The notes under the pieces are model-generated. The model ran no database searches. It saw only the letters and a program-made list of their open reading frames with translations, and had not been told where the DNA came from. A DNA stretch of 64,000 bases. It comes from Massilia forsythiae (lineage in GTDB: Bacteria > Pseudomonadota > Gammaproteobacteria > Burkholderiales > Burkholderiaceae_D). Position 1 is the first letter of the stretch. Each line of letters begins with the position of its first letter. Location of the stretch: NCBI RefSeq assembly GCF_012849555.1, contig NZ_CP051685.1, positions 1,922,001 to 1,986,000 on the forward strand. The letters are read 5' to 3'. This document shows positions 25,658 to 35,475 of this stretch, one piece after another. The translations under genes were made by a program, and so were the position numbers.

Positions 25658-27228
25658 AGTCTCCCGGGTCGGGGCATATCCGCCTGACTAAAATCCTGCG
25701 GAAAGTGGTTCAGCGCCGACAGCACCGGATACGGCGTCATGCCGCCCATCGCGCACAGCGAGCCGTACAGCATGGTGTCGCACAGGTCGCGCAGCAGCGT
25801 CACCTGCCGCTCGCGTTGGGGCGCGGGCGCGTCGGGGTCGAGGATCTTGTCGATGGTTTCCACGCCGCGCGTGGCGCCGATGCGGCAGGGCGTGCACTTG
25901 CCGCAGGATTCCGCTGCGCAGAAGGCCATCGCATGGCGCGCCAGCCGGCCCATGTCGGCCGTGTCGTCGTGCACCACGATGCCGCCGTGGCCGAGCACCG
26001 CCCATCGATCCGCGAACGCTTCGTAGTCGAGCGGCGTGTCCCATTGCGATTCCGGCAGGTAGGCGCCCAGCGGCCCGCCCACCTGCACCGCCTTGATCGG
26101 GCGGCCCGAGGCGCTGCCGCCGCCGTAGTCATACAAGATCTCGCGCAGGGTGGCGCCGAAGGCCAGTTCGATCAGGCCGCCGCGCCTGACGTTGCCGGCC
26201 AGTTGCACCGGCAGCGTCCCGCGCGAGCGTCCCATGCCGTAGTCGCGATAGTACCCCGCGCCCTTGGCCAGGATGAGCGGCACGGCGGCAAAGGACAATA
26301 CGTTGTTGATCGCGGTCGGCTGGCCGAACAGGCCGGCCAGTGCCGGCAGCGGCGGCTTGCTGCGCACGATGCCGCGTTTGCCTTCCAGGCTTTCCAGCAG
26401 CGCGGTTTCCTCGCCGCAGATGTAGGCGCCGGCGCCCTTCCTGACTTCCAGCTCGACCGTGCGCCCGCTGCCGAGCACGTCGGCGCCCAGGTAGCCGGCG
26501 GCGCGCGCCTGCCCGATGGCGGCCTGCAGTTGCGCGATGGCGTGCGGGTATTCGCTGCGCACGTAGAGGTAGCCGCGCGCGGCGCCCACGGCCAGGGCGG
26601 CGATCGCCATGCCCTCGATCAGCATGTACGGGTCGCTTTCCATCACGATGCGGTCGGCGAAGGTGCCGGAATCGCCTTCGTCGGCATTGCAGACGACGTA
26701 TTTGTCGGCGCCCGGCGCCTGCAGCACCGTGTTCCACTTGACGCCGGTGGGAAAGGCCGCGCCGCCGCGCCCGCGCAGGCCGGACGCGGTCACGGCCGCC
26801 ACGATGTCCGCCGCCGGCAGCGCCAGCGCATTCTCCAAGCCGGCGAAGCCGCCGTGGGCGCGGTAGTCGTCCAGCGACAGCGGATCGGTAATGCCGATGC
26901 GGGCGAAGGTGACGCGTTGCTGGCGCGCCAGGTAGGGAATCCGCTCGACCGGGCCGAGCGCGAGCGGGTGCGTGTTCGCGCCGTCGATGAAACCGGCGTC
27001 GAACAGCGCGCCCACGTCGGCGGCGTCGACCGGGCCGAAGCCGGCGCGCCCCGCCGGCGTGGCGACTTCGACCAGCGGCTCCAGCCACAGCAGGCCGCGC
27101 GTGCCGTTGCGCACGAGGTCGATGTCCAGGCCGCGCCGCGCCGCTTCGCGCACGATGGCAGCGGCGACGGCGTCGGCGCCGACCGCCAGCGCGGCCGAGT
27201 CGCAGGGGACGTAGATGCGCACGCTCAT
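25654..27228 (-). CDS. fdsB: NAD-dependent formate dehydrogenase beta subunit FdsB (FMN, NAD binding)
   Basis: 524-residue NuoF-like subunit that reduces NAD+. An N-terminal thioredoxin-like 2Fe-2S-type domain (MSVRIYVPCDSAALAVGADA) precedes the NADH/FMN core: GLRGRGGAAFPTGVKW, VVCNADEGDSGTFADR, GAYICGEETALLESLEG, KPPLPA, then the 4Fe-4S motif ESCGKCTPCRIGATRG. It overlaps both fdsG (ATGA at 27225-27228) and fdsA, indicating tight coupling of complex subunits. The start codon was placed by that overlap. Confidence 0.96.
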   Translation of the reverse strand: MSVRIYVPCDSAALAVGADAVAAAIVREAARRGLDIDLVRNGTRGLLWLEPLVEVATPAGRAGFGPVDAADVGALFDAGFIDGANTHPLALGPVERIPYLARQQRVTFARIGITDPLSLDDYRAHGGFAGLENALALPAADIVAAVTASGLRGRGGAAFPTGVKWNTVLQAPGADKYVVCNADEGDSGTFADRIVMESDPYMLIEGMAIAALAVGAARGYLYVRSEYPHAIAQLQAAIGQARAAGYLGADVLGSGRTVELEVRKGAGAYICGEETALLESLEGKRGIVRSKPPLPALAGLFGQPTAINNVLSFAAVPLILAKGAGYYRDYGMGRSRGTLPVQLAGNVRRGGLIELAFGATLREILYDYGGGSASGRPIKAVQVGGPLGAYLPESQWDTPLDYEAFADRWAVLGHGGIVVHDDTADMGRLARHAMAFCAAESCGKCTPCRIGATRGVETIDKILDPDAPAPQRERQVTLLRDLCDTMLYGSLCAMGGMTPYPVLSALNHFPQDFSQADMPRPGRL

Positions 27229-27761
27229 ACGGCCTCCGGCAGGAAGCTGGGGCCGCCGGGATGGGTCGGCGCCGGCCGGTCCGCCTCCAGTGCGTGCGCC
27301 AGCAGCGCATCGAAGCGCGCCGGCGTCACGCGGGCGAACACGGCATCGTCGAGCGTCATCGCGGGCGCGTTGGCGCACTGGCCCAGGCAATACACGGGGT
27401 CGAGCGACACGCTGCCGTCCGCGCTGCGTCCGTGCAGGTCGCAGCCGAGCGTGCGCTGCGCGTGCGCCAGCAGGCGGTCGGCGCCCATGCTGCGGCATGC
27501 CTCGGCGCGGCACAGCGTTACCCTGCAGCGCGCGGGCGCTTCGGCCCGGAAATGGTGGTAGAAGGTGAGCACGCCATGCACCTCGGCGCGCGACAGGTTG
27601 AAATGGCGCGCGATGGCCGGCACCCGGGCCGGCGCAATGAAACCGATGGCGTCCTGCAGCGCGTGCAGCGCCGGCAGCAACTGGTCCTGGCGGCCGTCGT
27701 GGCGGGCGAGGACGGCGGCCGCGACGGTGTCGGCCGCGGCCGGGGAAAGCGGTGCCTGCAT
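27225..27761 (-). CDS. fdsG: NAD-dependent formate dehydrogenase gamma subunit FdsG (2Fe-2S)
   Basis: 178-residue NuoE-like subunit with a thioredoxin-fold 2Fe-2S centre: ligands in CRVTLCRAEAC and YCLGQCANAPAM. The N-terminal helical part reads LLPALHALQDAIGFI, HFNLSRAEVHGVLTFYHHF, as in NuoE. The ATG at 27761 is preferred since GGGAGA stands six bases upstream; an in-frame ATG at 27773 has a poorer site. First gene of the fds operon, transcribed away from the regulator. Confidence 0.94.
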   Translation of the reverse strand: MQAPLSPAAADTVAAAVLARHDGRQDQLLPALHALQDAIGFIAPARVPAIARHFNLSRAEVHGVLTFYHHFRAEAPARCRVTLCRAEACRSMGADRLLAHAQRTLGCDLHGRSADGSVSLDPVYCLGQCANAPAMTLDDAVFARVTPARFDALLAHALEADRPAPTHPGGPSFLPEAV

Positions 27762-27797
27762 GGTGTCTCCCATGGCATCTGCCGCCGGGCTGCCTTC

Positions 27798-27813
27798 ATG
27801 TTCGTTCGAACAT
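27798..27813. promoter_or_regulatory. candidate operator in the fds divergent promoter
   Basis: ATGTTCG-TT-CGAACAT, a perfect 7-bp inverted repeat with 2-bp spacer, 37 bp upstream of fdsG in the 109-bp gap to the regulator gene. Position and symmetry suit a dimeric HTH protein; the natural candidate is the divergently encoded regulator. Binding is not shown. Confidence 0.5.
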
Positions 27814-27870
27814 ATACGCCAGTATTTGCGGCCGTATTTTGATGTTATAAATTCAGCGTAGCACCGGCAA

Positions 27871-28956
27871 ATGATGGATTCAATAGGAATGGATTTGCAT
27901 ATGCTGAAGGTCGACATCCGTCCCGACTGGTTCCTGCGCGATGCGCACGGCACGCCCATTCCCCTGCCCGCGCTGCTGGCGCTGCTGGGCGCGCTCAGCC
28001 GCACCGGTAGCATCGCCACGGCGGCCACGGAATGCGGCATGTCCTACCGCCATGCCTGGGGCTTGCTGCGGCAGTTCGGCGACCGCTTCGGCGCCCAGCT
28101 GGTGCACAAGGTGCGCGGCCGGGGCACGCAGCTGTCGCCGCTGGCCGACAAGCTGATCTGGGCCGACCGCCGCATCAGCGCGAGACTGTCGCCGCTGCTG
28201 GACAGCCTGGCCTCGGAACTGCAGCAGGAACTGGCGCGCGTGCTGGCCGCCGATGCGCAGGTGCTACGCCTGAGCGCGTCGCACGGGTTCGCGGTGGCGG
28301 CGCTGGTGGCGCAGTTGAACGGGCAAGGCATCGCATTGGACATCAAGTACCGCGGCAGCACCGAAGCCGTGGCCGCCCTGGCGCACGGCGAATGCGACCT
28401 GGCCGGTTTTCATTTACCGCTGGGGCAGTTCGAGGCGGCGGCGGCCGCCGCGCACCGCCAGTGGCTGGACCCGCTACGGCACGCCTTCCTGCATCTCGCC
28501 GTGCGCCAGCAGGGACTGTTCGTCGCCAGGGGCAACCCGAAGCGGGTGCGCGGAATCGACGACCTGGTGCGTCCGGATCTGCGCTTCGTGAACCGCCAGC
28601 GCGGTTCCGGCACGCGCATGCTGCTGGAACTGCTGCTGGCCGAGCGCGGCCTCGATCCGGCGTCCATCGCCGGCTTCGACAGCGCCGAGTTTACTCATGC
28701 GGCGGTGGCCGCCTACGTGGCCAGCGGCATGGCCGACGTCAGCTTCGGCGTCGAGACCGCGGCGCGCCGCTTCGACCTCGATTTCATCCCCGTCTGCCGC
28801 GAACGCTACTTCCTCGCCTGCGAGCGCGGCGCGTTGAATACGCCGCTGCTGGCGGCGGTGCGCAAGGCGCTGGCCAGCAGCGCCTTGCGCGCCGCGCTGG
28901 ACGCCCTGCCCGGCTACGACGGCAGCGCCTCCGGCACGCTGGAGGCGCCGTTTTGA
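27871..28956 (+). CDS. ModE-type HTH plus periplasmic-binding-like regulator, divergent from fds operon (FdsR-like)
   Basis: 361 residues. The N-terminal 110 residues are a LysR/ModE-like winged helix (LLALLGALSRTGSIATAATECGMSYRHAWGLLRQF...LVHKVRGRGTQLSPLAD). The rest is a substrate-binding-protein-like domain (LRLSASHGFAVAALVAQ, LDIKYRGSTEAVAALAHGECDLAGFHLP, FVNRQRGSGTRMLLE, AAYVASGMADVSFGVE), the type that binds molybdate or small anions. Location 109 bp from fdsG argues for control of formate dehydrogenase in response to molybdate or formate; inferred. Start is uncertain: ATGs at 27871, 27889 and 27901 are in frame, and 27901 (MLKVDIRP) has GGA seven bases upstream. Confidence 0.85.
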   Translation: MMDSIGMDLHMLKVDIRPDWFLRDAHGTPIPLPALLALLGALSRTGSIATAATECGMSYRHAWGLLRQFGDRFGAQLVHKVRGRGTQLSPLADKLIWADRRISARLSPLLDSLASELQQELARVLAADAQVLRLSASHGFAVAALVAQLNGQGIALDIKYRGSTEAVAALAHGECDLAGFHLPLGQFEAAAAAAHRQWLDPLRHAFLHLAVRQQGLFVARGNPKRVRGIDDLVRPDLRFVNRQRGSGTRMLLELLLAERGLDPASIAGFDSAEFTHAAVAAYVASGMADVSFGVETAARRFDLDFIPVCRERYFLACERGALNTPLLAAVRKALASSALRAALDALPGYDGSASGTLEAPF

Positions 28957-29020
28957 GCTTGGCGTGCGATGCGCCCTTATCCGCTATAGTGCTGGCAACC
29001 AGACAGCCAGCAGCCGCCAC

Positions 29021-31006
29021 ATGAACGATCCGCGCCAGCACCACGATGCCGACACCTACTCGGGCGACGACGACGCCCTGCTCGAACACGAACTGAACCT
29101 GGCCGCGCGCGGCATCGAACTGGTCAAGCTGGAGGGACGCGTGTTCCTGCGCTTCGCCGGCGCGGTGCGGGTCGACGGCCTGCACGTCTGCTACCGCCTG
29201 GTGCCGGCGCGCGGCGTGCTGGCCAAGCCGAGCAAGTGGAGAAAGATGGATCTACAAACGCGGCGCGATCTGGTGGCGGAGCGCGCCACGCGCGACGCCG
29301 CGGACGACCTGAACCAGGAAGTCGAGGAATTCGTGCGCGAGGTGGCCGACCAGGCCGACGACGCCGGCTTCGATCCGATGCCGTTCCTGCACGTGCTGGA
29401 AGAGCTGGAGACCTCGGAGCCTGCCGAATACGTGTTCGAGCGCATCCGCCAGCGCCTGGAGCACGCCGTCGAGCGCGAGCTGGAAGAGCGCCACGCCGCG
29501 CGTACCAAGGAAAGCATCAACCTGGCGGAATACCCGGCCTCGTTCGAGGCCGCCAGCAAGATGGCGCGCCGCTTCGTCGCGCTGCTGGGCCCGACCAATT
29601 CCGGCAAGACCCACAAGGCGATGGAAGCGCTGGGGCAGGCCGCCAGCGGCGTGTACCTGGCGCCGCTGCGCCTGCTGGCGCTGGAAAACTACGAGCGCCT
29701 GCAAAATACGCTCGGCGCCGACGGCAAGCCGCTGGCGGTCAGCCTGGTCACCGGCGAGGAACGCCGCCTGGCCCAGGACGCCACCCACGTGGCCAGCACC
29801 GTCGAGATGCTCGATACCAGGACGCCGGTCGAGGTGGCGGTGATCGACGAGATCCAGATGCTGGCCGACCGCGACCGCGGCGCCGCCTGGACCGCCGCCG
29901 TGTGCGGCGCGCCGGCATCGACCGTGTACCTGGTCGGCGCGGTCGAGGCGCGGCGCGCGGTGGAAGCGCTGGCGGCGCGCCTGGAATGTCCGCTGGAAGT
30001 ACACGTCCTCAAGAGAAAGGCGCCGCTGTCGATGGAGACGGTGTCGGTGCGCAAGATCCGCAACCTGCGCCGCGGCGACGCCGTGATCGCCTTTTCGCGG
30101 CGCGACGTGCTGATGTGGCGCGACATGATCACCGAGACCGGCCTGTCCGTCGCCACCGTGTACGGCAACCTGTCGCCGGAAGTGCGGCGCGCCCAGGCCG
30201 AGCGGTTCCGGGAAGGGCAAGCCGACATCGTGGTCGGCACCGATGCCCTGGCCATGGGCTTGAACATGCCGATCCAGCGCATCGTGATGACCACCGCCTT
30301 CAAGTACAACGGCGTCGAAGAGGAAGAAATCCCGGCGGCGCTGGCCAAGCAGATCGCCGGGCGCGCCGGCCGCTACGGCGTGCACGAAGAGGGTTTCGTT
30401 GCCGGCTACGACGACGAGACCCACGACATCATCCGTTCGCTGATGAAGGAAAAGATCGCGCCGGTGCGGGCCACCGGATTCGCCGTGGCGCCATCCCTGG
30501 AGCAATTGCACCGGATTTCGGCGGTGACCGGCGAGACCTCGCTGGTAAAACTGCTGAAACGTTTCGTGCACAACATCGACGTGCCGGACGGCTTCTTTTA
30601 TCCACGCATCACCGAAGAGCAGCACGAGCGCGCCGAATGGCTGGACACGCTCGACCTGAGCGTGGCGGAAAAATTCACGCTGTCGCTGGTACCGGTGTCG
30701 ACCAGGGTGCCGACGCTGGAAAGCGCCTGGTCGCACTGGGCGCAATCGCTGTCCAAACGGAAGATTTCCCACCTCCAGCAACATCCGCAAGAACTGTTCT
30801 GGAAGAACCTGCAGGAAGTCGAGGACACCTGCCGCCTGTATTCGGCGTATGCCTGGCTCGGCTACCGCATGCCGGCATTCTTCCCCGACGTCGACCTGGC
30901 CCAGCAACTGGCGCGCGAAGCGTCGGAACGCGTCGATGCGCTGCTGCAGCAGCAGAACGCGGCGGCGCGGAAACGCCAGTCGAAGAAGGGCGGCGGGCGC
31001 TGGTGA
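29021..31006 (+). CDS. SUV3-like ATP-dependent RNA helicase
   Basis: 661 residues resembling mitochondrial SUV3/SUPV3L1. A 185-residue alpha-helical, acidic N-terminal region (with ELEERHAARTKESINLAEYP) is followed by helicase motifs: I GPTNSGKT near residue 189, Ia YLAPLRLLALENYERL, Ib TVEMLD, II as DEIQ near 275, III VGAVEARRAVEAL, IV IAFSRRDVL, V VVGTDALAMGLNMP, VI QIAGRAGRYG near 443. The segment after about residue 480 matches the SUV3 C-terminal domain (FAVAPSLEQL, FYPRITEEQ, CRLYSAYAWLGYRMPAFFPD). The DEIQ box and N-S-G-K-T spacing are SUV3-specific. RNA decay or surveillance is inferred. It is a single gene after fdsR. Confidence 0.9.
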   Translation: MNDPRQHHDADTYSGDDDALLEHELNLAARGIELVKLEGRVFLRFAGAVRVDGLHVCYRLVPARGVLAKPSKWRKMDLQTRRDLVAERATRDAADDLNQEVEEFVREVADQADDAGFDPMPFLHVLEELETSEPAEYVFERIRQRLEHAVERELEERHAARTKESINLAEYPASFEAASKMARRFVALLGPTNSGKTHKAMEALGQAASGVYLAPLRLLALENYERLQNTLGADGKPLAVSLVTGEERRLAQDATHVASTVEMLDTRTPVEVAVIDEIQMLADRDRGAAWTAAVCGAPASTVYLVGAVEARRAVEALAARLECPLEVHVLKRKAPLSMETVSVRKIRNLRRGDAVIAFSRRDVLMWRDMITETGLSVATVYGNLSPEVRRAQAERFREGQADIVVGTDALAMGLNMPIQRIVMTTAFKYNGVEEEEIPAALAKQIAGRAGRYGVHEEGFVAGYDDETHDIIRSLMKEKIAPVRATGFAVAPSLEQLHRISAVTGETSLVKLLKRFVHNIDVPDGFFYPRITEEQHERAEWLDTLDLSVAEKFTLSLVPVSTRVPTLESAWSHWAQSLSKRKISHLQQHPQELFWKNLQEVEDTCRLYSAYAWLGYRMPAFFPDVDLAQQLAREASERVDALLQQQNAAARKRQSKKGGGRW

Positions 31007-31032
31007 AGATGCCCGGCCAGCGCGGCGCGGGT

Positions 31033-31668
31033 TCAGGGCAGGCAGTGCGAGGCGATGCCCATTGCGCCGAGACCGGCGACCGGGATGTCCGAGGGCGGAT
31101 AGCCGTTGCCGAGCACCATGGTGCGCCCGCCCTCGTAGCGCAGCGTCAATTCATCGCCCGCGTAGTCGGGCAAGGCGTGCGGCACGTAGATGGCGAACCG
31201 GTAATCCAGGCGCGGGTAATAGCCGTGCCGGAAGACCTGGCTCGACGGTCCTTCCTGGATTTCCATGGCGACCGCGTCGGCGATGACGCGGGTATCGAAG
31301 CGCGAATTCAGGTCGGCCGAATCGTCCAGGCGCAGCGTGTAGGGACGCAGGGGGCCGAAGCGCTGCCTGCCGGCGCGCACGCGGAAGCGGTCGACGTCGA
31401 AATAAAAGCTCGGCACGCCGGCGCCGGTCACGTCCACGCCGCACAGCAGGAACACGGCCCAGAAGCCCTGCGATGCCAGCGGCGCCACCGATTCCACCGG
31501 CAAGTGGCGATGCGGCAGCATCACGGGGCTGGAAAAATCGATGCGGTGGACGTTGGCCACGTGCTGGTAGTGCAGCACCACGGTGTCGCGCAGGTCGACG
31601 GGCACGCTGGTGCAGCCCGCCGCCGCCAGGCAGGCGAGCACGCACATGTTGATGGTCAGCTTGCGCAT
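31033..31668 (-). CDS. hypothetical lipoprotein
   Basis: 211 residues, no family recognised. A type II signal peptide ends in the lipobox LAAAGC (MRKLTINMCVLACLAAAGC), so the mature protein is likely attached to the outer membrane. The rest is globular with repeated aromatic beta-like segments (FYFDVDRFRVRAG, YPRLDYRFAIYVP, LTLRYEGGRTMVLGNGYPPSD). It has no cysteine-rich or catalytic pattern I can name. Convergent with the helicase gene, 26 bp from its stop. Confidence 0.8.
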   Translation of the reverse strand: MRKLTINMCVLACLAAAGCTSVPVDLRDTVVLHYQHVANVHRIDFSSPVMLPHRHLPVESVAPLASQGFWAVFLLCGVDVTGAGVPSFYFDVDRFRVRAGRQRFGPLRPYTLRLDDSADLNSRFDTRVIADAVAMEIQEGPSSQVFRHGYYPRLDYRFAIYVPHALPDYAGDELTLRYEGGRTMVLGNGYPPSDIPVAGLGAMGIASHCLP

Positions 31669-31831
31669 CGCATTCTCCTACGGGACATGTTCAGGGAGGC
31701 CGGTGCGCCGGCGGCAGCGGCGGGCGCGTCAAGCTTGCGGCAACCAGGCGGGCCGGGCTTGCGGGAAGTCAGGCGTGCGCGGGGCGCAGCCGGCGCGCGA
31801 AACGGCAATGGATGGGCTGTCGATGCGCCCT

Positions 31832-32353
31832 TCAGGTGGCGCTCAGCGATTTTTGCAGCAGCGCGTGCAGTGCCGTGAAATCGGGTTCGCCCAGGTAGCG
31901 CTTGAGGATTTTGCCATCCTTGCCGATGACGAAGGTGGTCGGCGTCATGGCGACGTCGCCGAACTGCCTGGCCAGGTCGCCGCCCGCATCGAGCGCCACC
32001 TTGAACGGCAATTGGCGCGTGGCCGCATAGTTCAAGACATAGTTGGGCGGATCGTAGCTCATCGCCACGGCGACGAACTGCAAGCCCTGCCCCTTGAACC
32101 TGTTGTAGGTCTCGACCATCTGCGGCATTTCCTTCACGCAGGTGGCGCAGGACGTGGCCCAGAAATTGACCATCACGACCTTGCCGCGCAAATCCTGCGA
32201 GCTGATCTTCTGGCCGTCGATGCTCAGGAAGGTGACGTCGGGCGCCTGCTGCTGGCGGCCGAAGGTGGCGGCGCCGATGCCGGCGATGGCGAGCACCGCC
32301 GCGCCGATGGCGGCCGGCTTGACCCAGGAGCGGTTGGAGGCGGGAACGGTCAT
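31832..32353 (-). CDS. TlpA/ResA-like membrane-anchored thioredoxin-fold protein
   Basis: 173 residues. An N-terminal anchor (WVKPAAIGAAVLAIAGIGAATF) is followed by a redoxin domain: APDVTFLSIDGQKISSQDLRGKVVMVNFWATSCATCVKEMP, with the CATC active site (unusual Ala-Thr dipeptide) near residue 68, and the cis-proline region MTPTTFVIGKDGKIL. It would act as a periplasmic thiol reductase, for example in cytochrome c or disulfide maintenance. Partners are not in the window. It follows dolP on the same strand, 101 bp away, and may be in the same unit. Confidence 0.9.
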   Translation of the reverse strand: MTVPASNRSWVKPAAIGAAVLAIAGIGAATFGRQQQAPDVTFLSIDGQKISSQDLRGKVVMVNFWATSCATCVKEMPQMVETYNRFKGQGLQFVAVAMSYDPPNYVLNYAATRQLPFKVALDAGGDLARQFGDVAMTPTTFVIGKDGKILKRYLGEPDFTALHALLQKSLSAT

Positions 32354-32454
32354 GGCGTGATGGTCGTACGTTGTCGGCGGAGCTTCATTATAGGTCCGAA
32401 GCGCCGCCGTCCGCTTGCCGCATCGGCACGCCGCACAGCGGCAGGCCGGGCAAC

Positions 32455-33688
<1,234 letters not shown>

Positions 33689-33794
33689 TTATAGTGTAGT
33701 AGCAATGCTCGTCGATCAAGTGCTGCAAAAATTGCTTACACTTGAAAGGCTTACAAGAGACAAGCGCAAGCGCGCCAGCCGGCGCCGCAGCGAT

Positions 33795-34160
33795 TCAGGC
33801 GCCCGCCTCGATGGCGCCCTTGAGCCATTCGATGCGCGCGCCGTCGATCGCCACCACGTCGATGCGGCAGGGCGGCATGCGTGCGCAGCGCTGCAGGTAG
33901 ACCTGGGCGGCGCGCAGGATGCGCCGGATCTTGGCCGGGCCGATGCTGGCCGCGGCACTCACCTGGCTGCCGGCGGCGCGCTGGCGCACTTCGACGAACA
34001 CCAGGGTCGCGCCGTCGCGCATGACGAGGTCGATTTCGCCCAGCTTGCAAATGAAATTCGCTTCGACCAGCCGCAAACCGTGCTCCTGCAGGTAGGCCAG
34101 CGCCGCCTCTTCCCACTGCCTGCCCTGCTCCTGCTTGTGCGACAAGCGCGTCGGCCACAT
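33795..34160 (-). CDS. yraN: YraN/UPF0102 family nuclease-fold protein
   Basis: 121 residues, endonuclease-like fold. Shows QGRQWEEAALAYLQEHGLRLVEANF, GEIDLVMRDGATLVFVEVRQR, where E..D..EVR resembles the PD-(D/E)XK catalytic set, though here Q is not the usual lysine (VEVRQR), and SIGPAKIRRILRAAQVYLQR. ATG at 34160 is preceded by GGGAGAG; longer in-frame starts lack a ribosome site. Part of the conserved rsmI/yraN/diaA/dolP neighbourhood, though lpoA is absent here. Gap of 115 bp to the SIS gene holds nothing visible. Confidence 0.9.
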   Translation of the reverse strand: MWPTRLSHKQEQGRQWEEAALAYLQEHGLRLVEANFICKLGEIDLVMRDGATLVFVEVRQRAAGSQVSAAASIGPAKIRRILRAAQVYLQRCARMPPCRIDVVAIDGARIEWLKGAIEAGA

Positions 34161-34471
34161 CGTTCTCTCCCTGGGTGCGTTCGTCGCCCTTTGGCATCCG
34201 GCCCAGGCGTAAAACGGGACAGAATCCAAACGGCATAAACGGCATTATCGATAAAAACAAATGAATCAGCAAAAACAATTTATTCAGAATAAGTGAAACA
34301 AAGGATCAGATTGAGAGTGGAAGTCCCGGCAACCTGCCGGACACGCATCCCCGCTCACCCCGACTCCATCCGGTTTGCTGCCGATTTTTCCGGCTGCGCC
34401 CTGCCCGCCTGCCCTTGTGTTTGCGTCCACGCGCGCGCACAATCGGTCCGCCATCCCACCCACCATTTCCA

Positions 34472-35377
34472 ATGACCGACACCTCCTCCAGCCAGATCGC
34501 CCAACTGCCCGTCATGGGCGAAGCCGCCCAGCAGTCGTATCCGGACGCCACCTTGTACGTCGTCGCCACGCCGATCGGCAACGTCGCCGACATCACGCTG
34601 CGCGCCCTGCACGTGCTGCTGCTGGCCGACGTGGTCGCCTGCGAAGACACGCGCAAGACCGGCGCCCTGCTGACCCGCTTCGGCCTGAACAAACCGATGG
34701 TGGCGGCGCACCAGCACAACGAGCGCGAGGTTGCCGTGAAACTGATCGAGCGCCTGCGCGGCGGCGCACGGGTGGCGCTGGTGTCGGATGCCGGCACGCC
34801 GGGCGTGTCCGACCCCGGTGCGCGCATCGTCGACGCGGTGCGCGCGGCCGGCTTGCACGTGGTGCCGGTGCCGGGCGCGTCGGCGGCGATCGCGGCGCTG
34901 TCGGCCAGCGGCCTGGTGAACGACCGCTTCCATTTTGTCGGCTTTTTGCCGGCCAAGGCCAGGCAGCGCGAGGCCGAGCTGAGTACGCTCAAGCCGATGA
35001 CGGCGACGCTGGTGATCTATGAGGCGCCGCATCGCATCGTCGATTGCGTCGAGGCGTTAATGGCCGTGTTCGAGCCGCAACGCCAGGTGGTGTTCGCGCG
35101 CGAGCTGTCGAAGCTGTTCGAGGAAATCCACCGCTGCCCCTTGCGCGATGCCCTGGCCTGGGTCAAGGCCGACGCCCACCGCGAGCGCGGCGAATTCGTG
35201 GTGCTGGTCGAGGGCGCGGCCCTTGCGGCCGATGCCGGCGATGCGGAAGCGGAACGCATCCTGCAGATCCTGTTGAGCGAGTGCTCGGTGAAGCAGGCTG
35301 CCTCCCTGGCGGCGCAGATCACCGGGCGCAAGAAGAACGCGCTGTACGAGCGCGCGCTGCAGATCAAGGGCGAGTAA
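34472..35377 (+). CDS. rsmI: 16S rRNA (cytidine1402-2'-O)-methyltransferase RsmI
   Basis: SAM-dependent methyltransferase acting on ribosomal RNA in the decoding centre. 301 residues. Tetrapyrrole-methylase fold: LYVVATPIGNVADITLRALHVLLLADVVACEDTRKTG, LVSDAGTPGVSDPGARIV, VVPVPGASAAIAALSASGL, FHFVGFLPAKARQRE and IYEAPHRIVDCVEAL, all in order. C-terminal end (SLAAQITGRKKNALYERAL) completes the usual length. ATG at 34472 chosen at the normal family start. Divergent from yraN with about 310 bp between start codons (34161-34471), in which AT-rich sequence at 34240-34300 may hold promoters. Confidence 0.96.
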   Translation: MTDTSSSQIAQLPVMGEAAQQSYPDATLYVVATPIGNVADITLRALHVLLLADVVACEDTRKTGALLTRFGLNKPMVAAHQHNEREVAVKLIERLRGGARVALVSDAGTPGVSDPGARIVDAVRAAGLHVVPVPGASAAIAALSASGLVNDRFHFVGFLPAKARQREAELSTLKPMTATLVIYEAPHRIVDCVEALMAVFEPQRQVVFARELSKLFEEIHRCPLRDALAWVKADAHRERGEFVVLVEGAALAADAGDAEAERILQILLSECSVKQAASLAAQITGRKKNALYERALQIKGE

Positions 35378-35475
35378 GAACTATCCCCAGCAGACAGGGG
35401 GAAGCGAGCGCAATCGGGCGTTCCCGTGTTCTTGTACCGTACCGGCGTGCAACACGGGCTGGCGGGTGGCGCCCG

